Shown here in pieces: positions 46,568 to 56,628 of a stretch of 64,000 nucleotides of DNA. The notes beneath the pieces were generated by a model. It worked only from the letters and a program-made list of their open reading frames with translations. It was not told where the DNA came from and made no database searches. The translations under genes were made by a program, and so were the position numbers. The stretch's first letter is position 1. Each line of letters opens with the position of its first letter. This DNA is from Xylocopilactobacillus apicola (GTDB lineage: Bacteria > Bacillota > Bacilli > Lactobacillales > Lactobacillaceae). The DNA lies in the NCBI RefSeq assembly GCF_033095985.1, contig NZ_AP026802.1, forward strand, positions 1,488,001-1,552,000, given 5' to 3'.

Positions 46568-49500
46568 TTAAGGAGTCGAATCAAGCAGTGTATACGTCAC
46601 CTCACCGCTGTAACTTCCCGCTTCGGGAAGCTCATTCGCTGTTGCCTTAAAAATTAAATTCCACGGTTCTTCCCAAGTATCTTCATACAACACGCCTGGA
46701 ATTACCTTCTCAGCTAGTTGTGTCGCTACTGGCGTCAAATTAGTTTCCTCTCCCGAGCCGTTCTTATGGTGCAGCGGATTGCCTGTAATTCTTTTGGTTC
46801 CTTTAGTTAGCGGCTGCGTCATTGCTCCTTCAATTCGCCATTTTTTATTCTTGCGAGAATTTCGGTTGTCAGTAACCGTAAACTTCTGATTATCACTTTC
46901 GTAGTTGTGATTCCGCACAGATCCTCGATGCGCCCCAAAATCAATTGCGGTCGGCGCTTCTAACAACACACGTCCAGTTTGATCCCAAACGTATGTTCTA
47001 ACATCATTGCGGGTCGCCGACTCACTTAGGATCTCAGCTGCCGTCTTTGCCGCTCCATCTGGTGCATGTTCAGATCCAGGAGTGCTAACCTCACGCCACT
47101 GCGGGTCTGCAGCATAATATTGCGAATTAGGCGGCACTGGCTTAGCTAAATCTTTAATTGCTGTCCCGGGAGTTGGGTTACTCAAATCTGCAGAACTAAC
47201 TATTCCACCAACAGTTACATCAGGAAATTTAGTCTTCGGACCAAGCGTTAACTTCCAAAGCGCAGATGTATTACCCAACATAAAACTATAACCCGATTGC
47301 TCAAATATGCTGCCCGACGTAGTCGTAACTATTTTGCTGAGATCAAATTTACTCAAATCAAGACTCGTTAGAGATTTGCAATCGCGAAACATATAATTCA
47401 TATTGGTGACCGCATTAGTTTTAAAATCACCTAAATTAATACTAGTCAATGCTTCACAACCGTCAAACATAAAACTCATATCAGTCACGGATTTAGTATT
47501 AAAATTGCTCACATCAATACTCTTCAATTTATAACAGTTTTCGAACATATGACTAATATCAGTAAATTTGTCCAGTTTTAATTGACTCACATCAATATTT
47601 GGCAAAGACATACAAAGTCTGAACATCTCGCTCATATTAGTTACTGAACTCGTGTCAAAGCCAGTGATATCAAGATCAGTTAACGCATGACAGAAACTAA
47701 ACATTTCACCCATATTAGTCACAGAAGTTGTATTAAAATTTGTTACATCAAGACTTGTTAGCGAATTACACCATCTAAACATCCCAACCATATTAGTCAC
47801 AGATGTGGTATTGAAGTTTGTTACATCAAGATTTTTTAAAGACGTACAGCCGTTAAACATCAAACCCATATTAGTTACAGATGTGGTGTTGAAGTTTCTG
47901 ACATCAAGACTTGGTAACACCTGGCACGAGCTAAACATTGACATCATATTAGTAACTGATTGAGTATTAAAGTTCCTGACATCAAGATTTGTTAACGACG
48001 TACATTCTTCAAACATCGAACGCATGTTAATAACAGATGCTGTATTGAAGTTTGTTACGTCAAGGCTCGTTAACGCTCTACACCGTTCAAACATCATCTC
48101 CATATCAGTCACAGATGCTGTATCAAAGTTCGCTACGTTAAGGCTTGCTAGCAAATAACAACTATGAAACATCGAATTCATTTTTGTAACGTTACTCGTA
48201 TTAAGGTTCTCTATGCCTTCAATCGAACTCATCTTTTCCATTCCAGAAAATAATTCAGATAAATTATTACCGCACGTTACTCCTGGCTTAATTAAAGTTT
48301 TGGTTATCTGACCTCTGACAAGATACCACGGCCAATGTGTCGTAGAGACATTGTTACCCGAGTTAAATATTTTTTTATCAACATCAAAATTCAACTCATG
48401 CGGATAGATCGTCAAGACATTGTTACTATCGACGTTCCACCAGAGATAATCCAGCAGCTTGATATTTGCTGTAGAAGATACGTTGCCATTGTTATCGATT
48501 GCTACAATATGAAGATATTTATCGTAATTATTACGAGCTACATTCAATGTCACATCCGTCCCAGTCGCTGGTCTTAAATTAATATTAGAAACTTTCCCTG
48601 TTGTAGAATCGATTGTGACATTTGGCGTTGACGTTGGGTTGCCATCAATTGTATAAACATAGCCTTGGAGACCACTAAGAGCAGGGATCTTAATTACATC
48701 TGAATAAGAACCTCCTGTTGCAGTATCCGCCCGTGCTCGATAGAAGAAATCCGTCCCGAGATCTTTAGCTCCAATCGTAAGCGTTATGCTATCGTCAGTA
48801 AGAACCTGCTTGCTAGCGGTAACCTTCGGTGCCTCGGGCGCAGTGGTATCCTTGGCTTTTTATCGCCTTACCGGTCGTGCTTGTATTTAAGCTAGAAGTA
48901 TAGTACAACATATTGAAAATGATCTTAGCTTCTTGCACCGAACATTTATTTGTTGTGTGTCCTGTTTGAATTTGGGCGTAGTTATCTTTTGAAACTAGAT
49001 ACCAATTATTATCTGCAATAACATTTCCGTTGGAATCCTTAACGTAAGTTACGAAGCTGTTGCCGCCTCGCCAGTAGTTTGTTGGTAAAGTGGCTTCATC
49101 GTACTTCATCCAACGAATTGCACCTGATTGATACATATAATAAGAACAGAAGTTATGCGAGGGTGAAATTGTATAAACCGTCGTCGGATCCAAATAATAT
49201 GGTTCTTGCGTCAAAGAGCCCGAGGTTGCAACCTTAAGTCGATCACTTCCAAGAGCAAAATATGCAGATGATACCGACAAACCAACTTTAGAAGCAAAAC
49301 GATTAAAATACTTGTGGTAAGGATCCCCATTGTGCATGCTACCTGTCTCAACATCAAAAGCGGCTCCTTCAATGGTGTCATGACCAAATGTTATCGCTCG
49401 ACCTGTATCACCGAAAGCTTTCGTTGCTTGATAAGATGCCTCATTTAGATCCTGATTGTATTTATTATAGTTATCTGAATTCCAATCTGAAGCTCCAAAG

Positions 49501-50108
49501 AAGATTGCATCGTACTTGTAAGTTCCATCAGGGTTCTTCAATACACTTTCTGGATTACTATTGAAATTGCCGAGCCAAATCGCATCAATCTCAAACAACC
49601 CTTTATCAATAGACTGCCCATCTTCTGATTTAAGATTCTTCATCCATCCACGAAACCACTGTCCAGTCGTAGCATATTGCGCACCAACATTTAGAATTTT
49701 AATCTTCTTACCGTAATTGGTTCCAACTTCTTCCTTGTTAGCAAACGAACTACTCGTGTCCATTTCAACATGAAACCCTCCACTAAGGTTTGAAGGTTTA
49801 TCCCAACTAAGGTTAACCTCATTCCGTCCTTCAGTAGTGTTCCAAATTCCTGTACCGCTCATCCGGAAATTTCCCGTTTGAACAACAGTTGAACTAGTGT
49901 CTAAAGGTACTTCCCGTGGTGTAATTATTTTGGAGGATAATTTTTGAGTCGGATCTGTAAAAATTGGTTCTTTCTTCTTATTTTTCTCTAAAGTGGTTTG
50001 TGGAAAATCAGCTGCCTGACTTCTCTTCTTTGGATTCAAAACAAAAATCAACATAGCAACAATCCCTATAGTCGCTATAATATAGCCCAATTTCTTAAAT
50101 GATTTCAC
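46568..50108 (-). pseudogene. Frameshifted BspA-repeat WxL surface protein gene
   Basis: One gene of about 1180 codons in two frames. The 5' part (48813-50108, GTG start) encodes an N-terminal membrane/signal helix and a domain with DAIFFGASDWN...AITFGHDTIEGAAFD, possibly DUF5057-like. It ends at a TAG soon after a five-A run (minus strand, about 48859-48863). Dropping one A continues as KDTTAPEAPKVTASKQ, an Ig-like domain, and then flows into the frame ending at 46568. That frame has 12 BspA/DUF285-type repeats and a C-terminal WxL-like domain with WRIEGAM and a degenerate YTLLDSTP in place of the final WxL. As given, only a truncated, unanchored product is made unless the shift is corrected. 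Confidence 0.8.
47350..48225 (-). repeat. Twelve tandem 78-bp BspA-type leucine-rich repeats
   Basis: A 26-residue unit of the form LxxLDVxNFNTxSVTNMxxMFxxCxx is repeated about 12 times. The best-conserved central copies recur every 78 bases (for example ACATCAAG at 47901 and 47979). Copies diverge towards both ends. High similarity of the central copies allows recombination-driven length change. Confidence 0.85.
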
Positions 50109-50127
50109 AAGGCAACCCCCAGATAGA

Positions 50128-50610
50128 TTAAACGTTCGGAGTTAATGTCCACTCTAAGTCCGCTTTGTAATTCCCACCGGTTGTGAAGCTTGCTGGAATA
50201 GTTAAAGTAGGATTTAAAGTGACTTCTTTCGCAGTTACGCCTGATTCATATTTACCTGAGAAAACGTTTTGTGCTGTATTACTTAAAGTCACCTGCGTAT
50301 GAGTATGATTTCCCTTGCCAGCAACGTTTGCACTCATAATTTTCAATTGCATCCCGTTCTTCAAAAAACCATTTGTTTCAGCTGTTCCAGGAGTTGATTC
50401 CGAAACAGTTTGTTGAGTCTCATTCAATTTTGTACTAGCAAAGGTGATTTTAGCGTTAGTAGAAATATTACTAAATGCAAGTGAACCCGATGGATCTGGG
50501 GCAGTCAAGCTCAACACTGCCTCAGATTTATCTGCATAAGCGATTGCTCCCCCGCTAATTAAAGACGTGCCTACAGCTAATATTGCGATTAAACCTTTTT
50601 CTTTTTTCAT
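50128..50610 (-). CDS. Small WxL-domain cell-wall protein
   Basis: A 160-residue secreted protein. A signal peptide (KGLIAILAVGTSLISGGAIAYA, cleavage near 26) precedes a single all-beta WxL-like domain that ends in ADLEWTLTPNV. Only the C-terminal WxL motif is present. In csc-type clusters, such small WxL proteins sit beside a DUF916/DUF3324 protein and attach non-covalently to peptidoglycan. Its ATG overlaps the stop of the DUF916 gene (ATGA), so the two are translationally coupled. Confidence 0.82.
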   Translation of the reverse strand: MKKEKGLIAILAVGTSLISGGAIAYADKSEAVLSLTAPDPSGSLAFSNISTNAKITFASTKLNETQQTVSESTPGTAETNGFLKNGMQLKIMSANVAGKGNHTHTQVTLSNTAQNVFSGKYESGVTAKEVTLNPTLTIPASFTTGGNYKADLEWTLTPNV

Positions 50611-51884
50611 TTCTTTATCTCCCTTTTCTTTATTAGAAAACCTGCTGCGCCGATTAAAAACCAGCCTGCGACTGAATTAATCACAGAATGTCGCTCTCCT
50701 GTTGCAGGCAAATCCTGCTTTGTTTCTTTCTTTTTAACATTTTTTTCATCCATTGGAATAAGCTGAATCGTTGCTTCACTTACGTTCTCGGCATAAACCT
50801 GATTATCAAGCGTGGCTAAACTAAGTGCACTACCTATCAGTAACCAGAAAATCAGATGCTTTGCCTTTTTCTTTCGAATTTGCAAGAAAATCACGTAAAT
50901 TGTTAGTGAAAGCAAAATTATTACTAAGAGCAAAATTACAATGGTTAGCGTACTAATATGACTCGGCGTTCCTTCTTTTAAAGCAAAATCATCATTGAAT
51001 TCTTTGGCTCGCGCCTCAGTAATCTGGAACGGCTTCTTCCACTCTTTATCTAATTCCTTAGCTTTGGCGTTTAGCTTCACAAAGTATTTACCGGCTTTTA
51101 TCTTGCCATCTCCAAGTGAAACAGCATAATCAAAGTTAGAGTTTGGAGCTAATTTCAGTTCATTTGTCTGAGGTGGATAAACCTCCTTCTTACCAGATTC
51201 GTCATAGATTGTAGCTGTCAAAGTTAAATCTCTTAGAATTTCTGGTTGCGGATTTTGAAGTCGAACTTTGACAACATTACTATAATTCTGCTTGCCGACT
51301 TTTACGCTCAGGAAATTTAACTTATTTGGTACTTCTTTAGTGTTCTGCCTCAGCTTGACTGGGATAACATAGGAAAATACGTTAGTAATGCCACTTGATT
51401 TGCCAATTTTTTTCTGGTCAGATGACTTGCCGGACACTCGAACTCCACCTAATATGATTCCATCCAATTTCTCATTGGGCATCTTGACCTTTATTGAAAC
51501 TGGTGCACTGCCTTTAGCAGGAACAGTTACCGTAGAATCTGATATAGCGAGATCTGTAAACTTATATCTCAAAGTTTTGTCATATTCTTTGGCGTTATGC
51601 AAATATTCAATAACCCCAAAATCATTAGTGATCGTATTCTCTAACTGAATCGAAAAGTCTTTGACTTGATCGGCATTATTGTACACATTAAGTTGAAGTG
51701 TGTGTGTTTCTTGCGGTTCCATCAGTACATCAAAAAAATCACTAACACCTCTTAATTGCTTTTCGCTTAACTGCGGATGGACAAAGAAGTCGGAATTTGG
51801 ATTTTCGGCAGCTTTAACTTGACTAGGAGCAAGAATATGTACAAGAATTAAACAAGCTAGTATAAATTTTTTAATTGCCCTCAC
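50607..51884 (-). CDS. DUF916/DUF3324 WxL-interacting protein fused to an LPATG segment
   Basis: A 425-residue protein. Signal peptide (about 5-25), DUF916 (about 30-150, with ISIKVKMP-type strand and GIILGGVRV), DUF3324 (about 155-290), then a membrane helix (about 310-334) and a basic QIRKKKAKH loop. Known WxL-interacting proteins end here. This one continues with a second signal-peptide-like helix (343-360) ending in VYA/EN near 365, a short spacer, LPATG at 392-396, a third helix and KKREIKK. It therefore looks like a CscA-type and a CscD-type protein fused in one frame. The annotated GTG start lies inside the SD; an ATT three codons later would have ideal spacing. Confidence 0.85.
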   Translation of the reverse strand: MRAIKKFILACLILVHILAPSQVKAAENPNSDFFVHPQLSEKQLRGVSDFFDVLMEPQETHTLQLNVYNNADQVKDFSIQLENTITNDFGVIEYLHNAKEYDKTLRYKFTDLAISDSTVTVPAKGSAPVSIKVKMPNEKLDGIILGGVRVSGKSSDQKKIGKSSGITNVFSYVIPVKLRQNTKEVPNKLNFLSVKVGKQNYSNVVKVRLQNPQPEILRDLTLTATIYDESGKKEVYPPQTNELKLAPNSNFDYAVSLGDGKIKAGKYFVKLNAKAKELDKEWKKPFQITEARAKEFNDDFALKEGTPSHISTLTIVILLLVIILLSLTIYVIFLQIRKKKAKHLIFWLLIGSALSLATLDNQVYAENVSEATIQLIPMDEKNVKKKETKQDLPATGERHSVINSVAGWFLIGAAGFLIKKREIKK

Positions 51885-51893
51885 CTCCTTCTA

Positions 51894-54800
51894 TTAAGGC
51901 TCAATTGCCAATTCCCACATGATCTCGCCCTTGTAGTTACCAGCTTTAGCTTGGGATGCCTGAACCTCCATTTGAAAACCTGCTGATTTTGTCCACTTCA
52001 CCGTCGTCTGAGATTCCTTCTTTGTATGCTTATGAACGACTATTGGTCTATTCAGTTCCATTGGAGTTGCTGGAGCTTGCGTTGGTTTATATTGCAATTG
52101 TCCAGCTAGTTGTTCCCCGTCTCCATTGACAAAAGATTTAGAAAGTTTCGCACTAAGTGACCACAATCCGAGACTATCATTTGTTCTGCGGTCTCTAACT
52201 TGGATTTGCCAATCTTCTGCCTGCAGGACTGTTTGCTTGCTATTTGAAACCTTATGACCATCTTCAAACTTCACTTGGCTAGGAACAGTCATTTGCAACG
52301 TCCCAGAGAACTTGAAGACAACCTCTAACACCGTACCAGAAGCTGGGAATCGTCCACTCACAGTTGTTGGAGTACCATCGCTTGTCAAAAAGTAGCCTTG
52401 ATTCACTAAGTTCCCCGCTTCGCCATTGTAAATTTCAGGAAGAATCTCTTTCATTTTGAACAAATTATACTCAGTTTGAGGAGAACCCTTAATTATTTTG
52501 GGGCCAATCTCAGTTCCACCAACTACCAGCGGTTTTCCAGCTGCATCTTGATATTTGACAGAAATTGAACTCATCGTGCTCGTTAACGCATATACGTAGG
52601 TGATTTCTTCAATATTGGTCAGCGTAACTGGAGAAGTCGTTTTACGGATCAACTCACCGCTACCTATCCGATATCCCAAATAGGTATAACCTGTTATTGC
52701 AGGGACGTTCTTGGTGTATTTCTTGTCTGCTCCAATTTGTGTTTGAGTTTGCGCCTTGATCTGAGCACCAAGATCGGTTTGGTAATTCTCAGTAACGGTT
52801 GAATTTGTCTGCGTTCCTTCGACTACTACCTTGACTAAAAGTGGCGACGAAATATCGGAATTGTAATTATCACTATTGTAATGGTTGGCGATAGCTTTCA
52901 CATAATAAACGCCAGGCGTATTTAGCTTAACTACACTAGAAAAATCAGATTCAATCTTCCAAATACCCCCAGCTGCTATTTCATTTACTTTAGCGCCTAG
53001 TTTTGCTCCAATATCTTTTAGAAATTTCGCCTCTGTAACAATGTCTCCTTTGTTATAATTAACCTCTTTTTCCTTACTTGAGATGAGTCTGGTATCAATT
53101 TGATAAGGATAGTGAGCAACCTTACTAGTCACCCCATTTTTGACCCCGATCGTTTTGATATTTGTCGATTTCGTTATCTTAATCTTCGTACCAGGAGTGT
53201 AAAAAATCCTATTCGGATTTTGAGCAACTGGGTCTTGACCATTTGTTGAGTAATAAATCTGCACATTAGGATCTTCAGTCGATAGCGTTGTGTACACTTC
53301 GTGGCTATAAGCGTCCGGTTTAACTTCCGTCTTTGGAACTTCGACATATTTTTCGTTATTTCCGTACACCTCAACGAAAACTGGTGCTTCATAAACATCA
53401 ACGTCGACTTTATTGTTAGTTACATTACGGACAACCGTGTCTCCCGATGTCGAATAATCGTTATAGCGAGTCTCCGTGACGAAAGGAGCAGCAATATTTT
53501 CTAATGTATAGGTCCCCTTTTTTTCACCAATTTTTGTCTCGTTCGTTGGACTCCAAATTGCATAAGTATATCGACCATTCTTGATATTTCTATAACGGTA
53601 AACGTAAACATCGTTCTTCTTTTCTTCTATCACTGCATCAAAAACGTAATCGGTTAAAGCCGTTTTGGTAGCGTACATTGAGTAATACGAAGGCTTTCTG
53701 GTGTTACCCATTTTGGCATTTCGCGCCATTCCAGCGGTTAAATCTCCGCCAACAGACCATTCATTGTTGTCTACTGCTGGATCAACGTCCATGAACATGT
53801 GTGCGCGACTAATTCCTGCACTTGAAGCAATTAAAAACGTTCTAATATTCCAATTGGACTGAGCCGTAAGAGAAGGCGCTTGATTAGCAGATTGCGGTTT
53901 AAACGGACCTTGATACGTATCATAACCAAACTCGGTCAACCAAACTTCTCTTGGTTTTCCGTCAGTGGTTAAATATCTTTGGACGTAATCGACTGTTTTG
54001 ACGAGTTCTTCCTTAAAATCAGTATCCTCGGGGTAATGTTTCTCCTGGTACTGATGCATATTGATCACGTCGGCTGGAAATATGTTGTCTTGTCGATTGT
54101 TCTGGTACCAAAATTGCATTCCTTTGATGTAATCGATATTATTTCCGGCAAGTCCTCCAAGAACAAAAGTAGCGTTTGGATCGGCGTTTTTTAAACCAAC
54201 TTTTCTCCCCTTAGCATTCTTAAGTGTGCCTCGATGTCCGTCATAATCTCCACTGGTCATTGCCGCAAACTCGCTCGCTACAAACCATTTTCTCCGTGCT
54301 TCCCAAACGGAATTCGGTTCATTCCAGTTTTCAAAATACTTAACTGTATTTTGACCCCATAAATCCTTGGCACTTTCATTCTCTGAAACAACAACATCAT
54401 TAATAGTTATATTTTTGTTACTTCCGTATCGTGCCCCAAAATTATACATTGCTTCTGCGTGGTCAATGAATGACGCAGGGTCATTCCGATCAGCTCCTGC
54501 GAAGTTGGGTGTTGTATCTTGAGCTGTATTTATCCCTGGTTTATGCTGCATTTCAGGGTCTTCGTCCGGGTAATATTTACTGGTCGAATTTTCTAGAGTT
54601 ATTAAAGTATCAATTCCTAACTTGTTCAAACTATTGAAATAACCATCGAAATTCTTTGAACCGTCATAAAGTCCCCACATCTGAGTAATATCGCCTCTAG
54701 AGAAAATTGACTTAAAGCCATCTTCTCGGTCGGCATTGTAATGCCATTTATGGTACTCACGGAAAGTTCCACCCGCCTCAAAAATCGTATTAGAAGTGAT

Positions 54801-56156
54801 ATGCTTACCGTTCATTCCCATGAATTTATCCATGGTGACCTGCTTTGTCGGTTTAATCGGTTCAGGATCTTTAATGTTGTTAGGAATACCATCGCTTGGT
54901 TGACCCCACAAGACAAATTCGCTAATGTTGGCACTTGATGACTTGGCAATTCTCAGATATCTGGTCTTAATATTTTTATCTTTGAGATTCATATGGAACC
55001 AACCGCGATGCTTTTTCTTAATGTCAATGGTTCCGATCTCGGTCCACGCTTCACCCTTACCATTTATGGAAGGTTTCCCATAAGACAATCTCAGCTTAGT
55101 TCCATTGTAGAGACCCGAAGTCATATTCTCATACATTGTAATTTCTTCGATCGAGTGCTCTTTTTCTAAATCCAAAACTGTTACGTATTTAAGATTATCT
55201 TTTTGATCTTGTTCATCTTGGTTCTTTGGAGTTTTACTATTATCAAAAACTCCATCTAATTGAGAGCCATCAATATCTCGAACAGTAAAACTCGTCTTCG
55301 GGACATAATTAGGAAGACCCTTACCATCCAACATTGAAGTATCGGTGGGTTGCTCATCAAATTGGTCAGAAGCCCGACCAACACGTGCATAACCAAAGAC
55401 GTTATATGCCTTGTTCTTGTTGACCTTGATTAAATTACGCTTAGGCGGTTCTTTCCCGGTGTTGCCAGTTGCAGTCCCAAATAATATAAATTCATAGGCT
55501 GCTTGTCCTTTTACTTCTGGGCCATGACTGCTGCGAACTCTGATATATCTGGTCTTGACGTTTTGAACCTTCCGCTCATTCCAGCTATTGTAGACTGGCT
55601 TAGCATCTTGATTTTGAAATTTTGTCCAATTCCCCGGTTCTCCGTAATCTACTTGAAAATCGACGTTCACAGCACCATTTCTCGTGTAGAAAGCAAAAGA
55701 GGAAATATCATACTCTTTGCCTAAATCAAAATAAATTCTAGTCGGGAGTAATGAACTGTCTGCCACGGTTCCTGAATCAAACTGCTCAGGAAGAGCCTTG
55801 GTTGGATCACTGGGATCTTTATCGTCTTTGTCGTATCCCCCGTTATAGAGCCACTGTCCCTTTTCAGCCATCAAATTCTCATTGATGCATTGGAGTACAT
55901 TATATTGATTTCTTTTAACGTTTCGTTGCGTATCAATAAGAGTTGCTAGACCTTTGTGGTTCTTTAAATCTTCCTCAAGAGTTGCAACCCCGGACTCCAA
56001 TCGAATCATCTCCGGTTTTAACTCGATTTGATTGGGTAATAATTCGCCTTGTTCTTGCGCGCGAGTAGTTGAAAGATCAATCATTTTATACACAGAAATA
56101 AGGATAATACCCGCCGTAAGAAGCAACAGTAAAAGTTTTATCCTTGATTTTTTCAA
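51894..56156 (-). CDS. WxL-anchored clan GH-A-like glycoside hydrolase
   Basis: A 1420-residue secreted enzyme, TTG start with AGGGGAAG upstream. Order read by eye: N-terminal helix (8-25); F5/8C-like carbohydrate-binding domain (about 65-225: RIYFDLGKEYDISSF...KTRYIRVRSS); a second one (about 265-425: LDLEKEHSIEEITMYEN...KTRYLRIAKSS); a TIM-barrel glycosidase (about 440-880) with FENWNEPN, acid/base candidate Glu613, and WLTEFGYD, nucleophile candidate Glu742; a chitobiase C-terminal-like beta domain (VQIYYSTNGQDP); Ig/MucBP-like modules; and a C-terminal WxL domain with LWSLSAKL and IMWELAIEP. The catalytic pattern fits retaining clan GH-A enzymes (GH39-like), but family and substrate are unknown. 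First structural gene of the locus. Confidence 0.8.
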   Translation of the reverse strand: MKKSRIKLLLLLLTAGIILISVYKMIDLSTTRAQEQGELLPNQIELKPEMIRLESGVATLEEDLKNHKGLATLIDTQRNVKRNQYNVLQCINENLMAEKGQWLYNGGYDKDDKDPSDPTKALPEQFDSGTVADSSLLPTRIYFDLGKEYDISSFAFYTRNGAVNVDFQVDYGEPGNWTKFQNQDAKPVYNSWNERKVQNVKTRYIRVRSSHGPEVKGQAAYEFILFGTATGNTGKEPPKRNLIKVNKNKAYNVFGYARVGRASDQFDEQPTDTSMLDGKGLPNYVPKTSFTVRDIDGSQLDGVFDNSKTPKNQDEQDQKDNLKYVTVLDLEKEHSIEEITMYENMTSGLYNGTKLRLSYGKPSINGKGEAWTEIGTIDIKKKHRGWFHMNLKDKNIKTRYLRIAKSSSANISEFVLWGQPSDGIPNNIKDPEPIKPTKQVTMDKFMGMNGKHITSNTIFEAGGTFREYHKWHYNADREDGFKSIFSRGDITQMWGLYDGSKNFDGYFNSLNKLGIDTLITLENSTSKYYPDEDPEMQHKPGINTAQDTTPNFAGADRNDPASFIDHAEAMYNFGARYGSNKNITINDVVVSENESAKDLWGQNTVKYFENWNEPNSVWEARRKWFVASEFAAMTSGDYDGHRGTLKNAKGRKVGLKNADPNATFVLGGLAGNNIDYIKGMQFWYQNNRQDNIFPADVINMHQYQEKHYPEDTDFKEELVKTVDYVQRYLTTDGKPREVWLTEFGYDTYQGPFKPQSANQAPSLTAQSNWNIRTFLIASSAGISRAHMFMDVDPAVDNNEWSVGGDLTAGMARNAKMGNTRKPSYYSMYATKTALTDYVFDAVIEEKKNDVYVYRYRNIKNGRYTYAIWSPTNETKIGEKKGTYTLENIAAPFVTETRYNDYSTSGDTVVRNVTNNKVDVDVYEAPVFVEVYGNNEKYVEVPKTEVKPDAYSHEVYTTLSTEDPNVQIYYSTNGQDPVAQNPNRIFYTPGTKIKITKSTNIKTIGVKNGVTSKVAHYPYQIDTRLISSKEKEVNYNKGDIVTEAKFLKDIGAKLGAKVNEIAAGGIWKIESDFSSVVKLNTPGVYYVKAIANHYNSDNYNSDISSPLLVKVVVEGTQTNSTVTENYQTDLGAQIKAQTQTQIGADKKYTKNVPAITGYTYLGYRIGSGELIRKTTSPVTLTNIEEITYVYALTSTMSSISVKYQDAAGKPLVVGGTEIGPKIIKGSPQTEYNLFKMKEILPEIYNGEAGNLVNQGYFLTSDGTPTTVSGRFPASGTVLEVVFKFSGTLQMTVPSQVKFEDGHKVSNSKQTVLQAEDWQIQVRDRRTNDSLGLWSLSAKLSKSFVNGDGEQLAGQLQYKPTQAPATPMELNRPIVVHKHTKKESQTTVKWTKSAGFQMEVQASQAKAGNYKGEIMWELAIEP

Positions 56157-56168
56157 TTTTTACTTCCC

Positions 56169-56569
56169 CTATTCATCTTCACAATTTATACTCCAGAGTA
56201 ATTGATCAGCTCGCTCAAATTTCTTATCTTTTACAGCTTCCATTATTTCTTTTGTTGTTGAATTTAAATCTTGGTAAAACTTGATTAGATCTTCAAATTG
56301 TTTACTTTTATCTTTTAGAAAAGAAATAGAATTTTTATAACAATTGTCACTTGCTGGAGAAGTTAATAAATTTAAGACCATTTGAATTTCATCAAGGCAC
56401 AGTCCTGCATATTTTAAAGTTTGAACAATCCTAATTTTTTTAACATCTCTTTGGAATAATCGCGATAGCCATTGATATCACGCGAAGGAGTGACAATGCT
56501 TTTCTTATCATAGTATCTAAGTGTAGCTTTTGAGCATTTTGTTAATTTGGAACATTCATTAATATTCAT
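56169..56569 (-). pseudogene. MerR-family regulator gene, frameshifted in an A7 run
   Basis: The 5' part encodes MNINECSKLTKCSKATLRYYDKKSI...NGYRDYSKEMLKK, a clear MerR winged HTH. It then reads LGLFKL and stops just after a run of seven A residues. Adding one A restores IRIVQTLKYAGLCLDEIQMVLNLL and the coiled-coil/effector part ending ...LLWSINCEDE at 56169, about 130 residues in all. Cys residues in AGLCLDEI and DNCYK recall thiol/aldehyde-sensing MerR proteins, which is speculative. It precedes the glycosidase gene by 12 bases and probably controls the locus. An indel in a homopolymer could be real, phase-variable or a sequencing error. Confidence 0.8.
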
Positions 56570-56597
56570 GTACTTCCAGCCTTTATAAATTTCATTT

Positions 56598-56628
56598 AGC
56601 ATATCATTAAAGTTAAGTTCAAGGTCAA
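56598..56628 (-). promoter_or_regulatory. MerR-type promoter with 19-bp spacer
   Basis: Minus-strand TTGACC (56623-56628) and TATGCT (56598-56603) are separated by 19 bases. An imperfect dyad (TTGAA...TTTAA) lies in the spacer. A 19-bp spacer is the hallmark of promoters activated by DNA distortion by MerR regulators. Start predicted near 56591, 22 bases before the merR ATG. Confidence 0.65.

Noticed and set aside
47350-48225. Regular 78-bp repeats that could be mistaken for a CRISPR or satellite array
   Set aside because: The repeats are continuous, in frame, lack unique spacers and translate into BspA-type 26-residue units.
48813-48900. Programmed -1 ribosomal frameshifting at the A5 run of the BspA-WxL gene
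   Set aside because: Restoring the frame requires a +1 shift (one A fewer), and the sequence is not an X-XXY-YYZ slippery heptamer, so classical -1 frameshifting cannot produce the fused protein.
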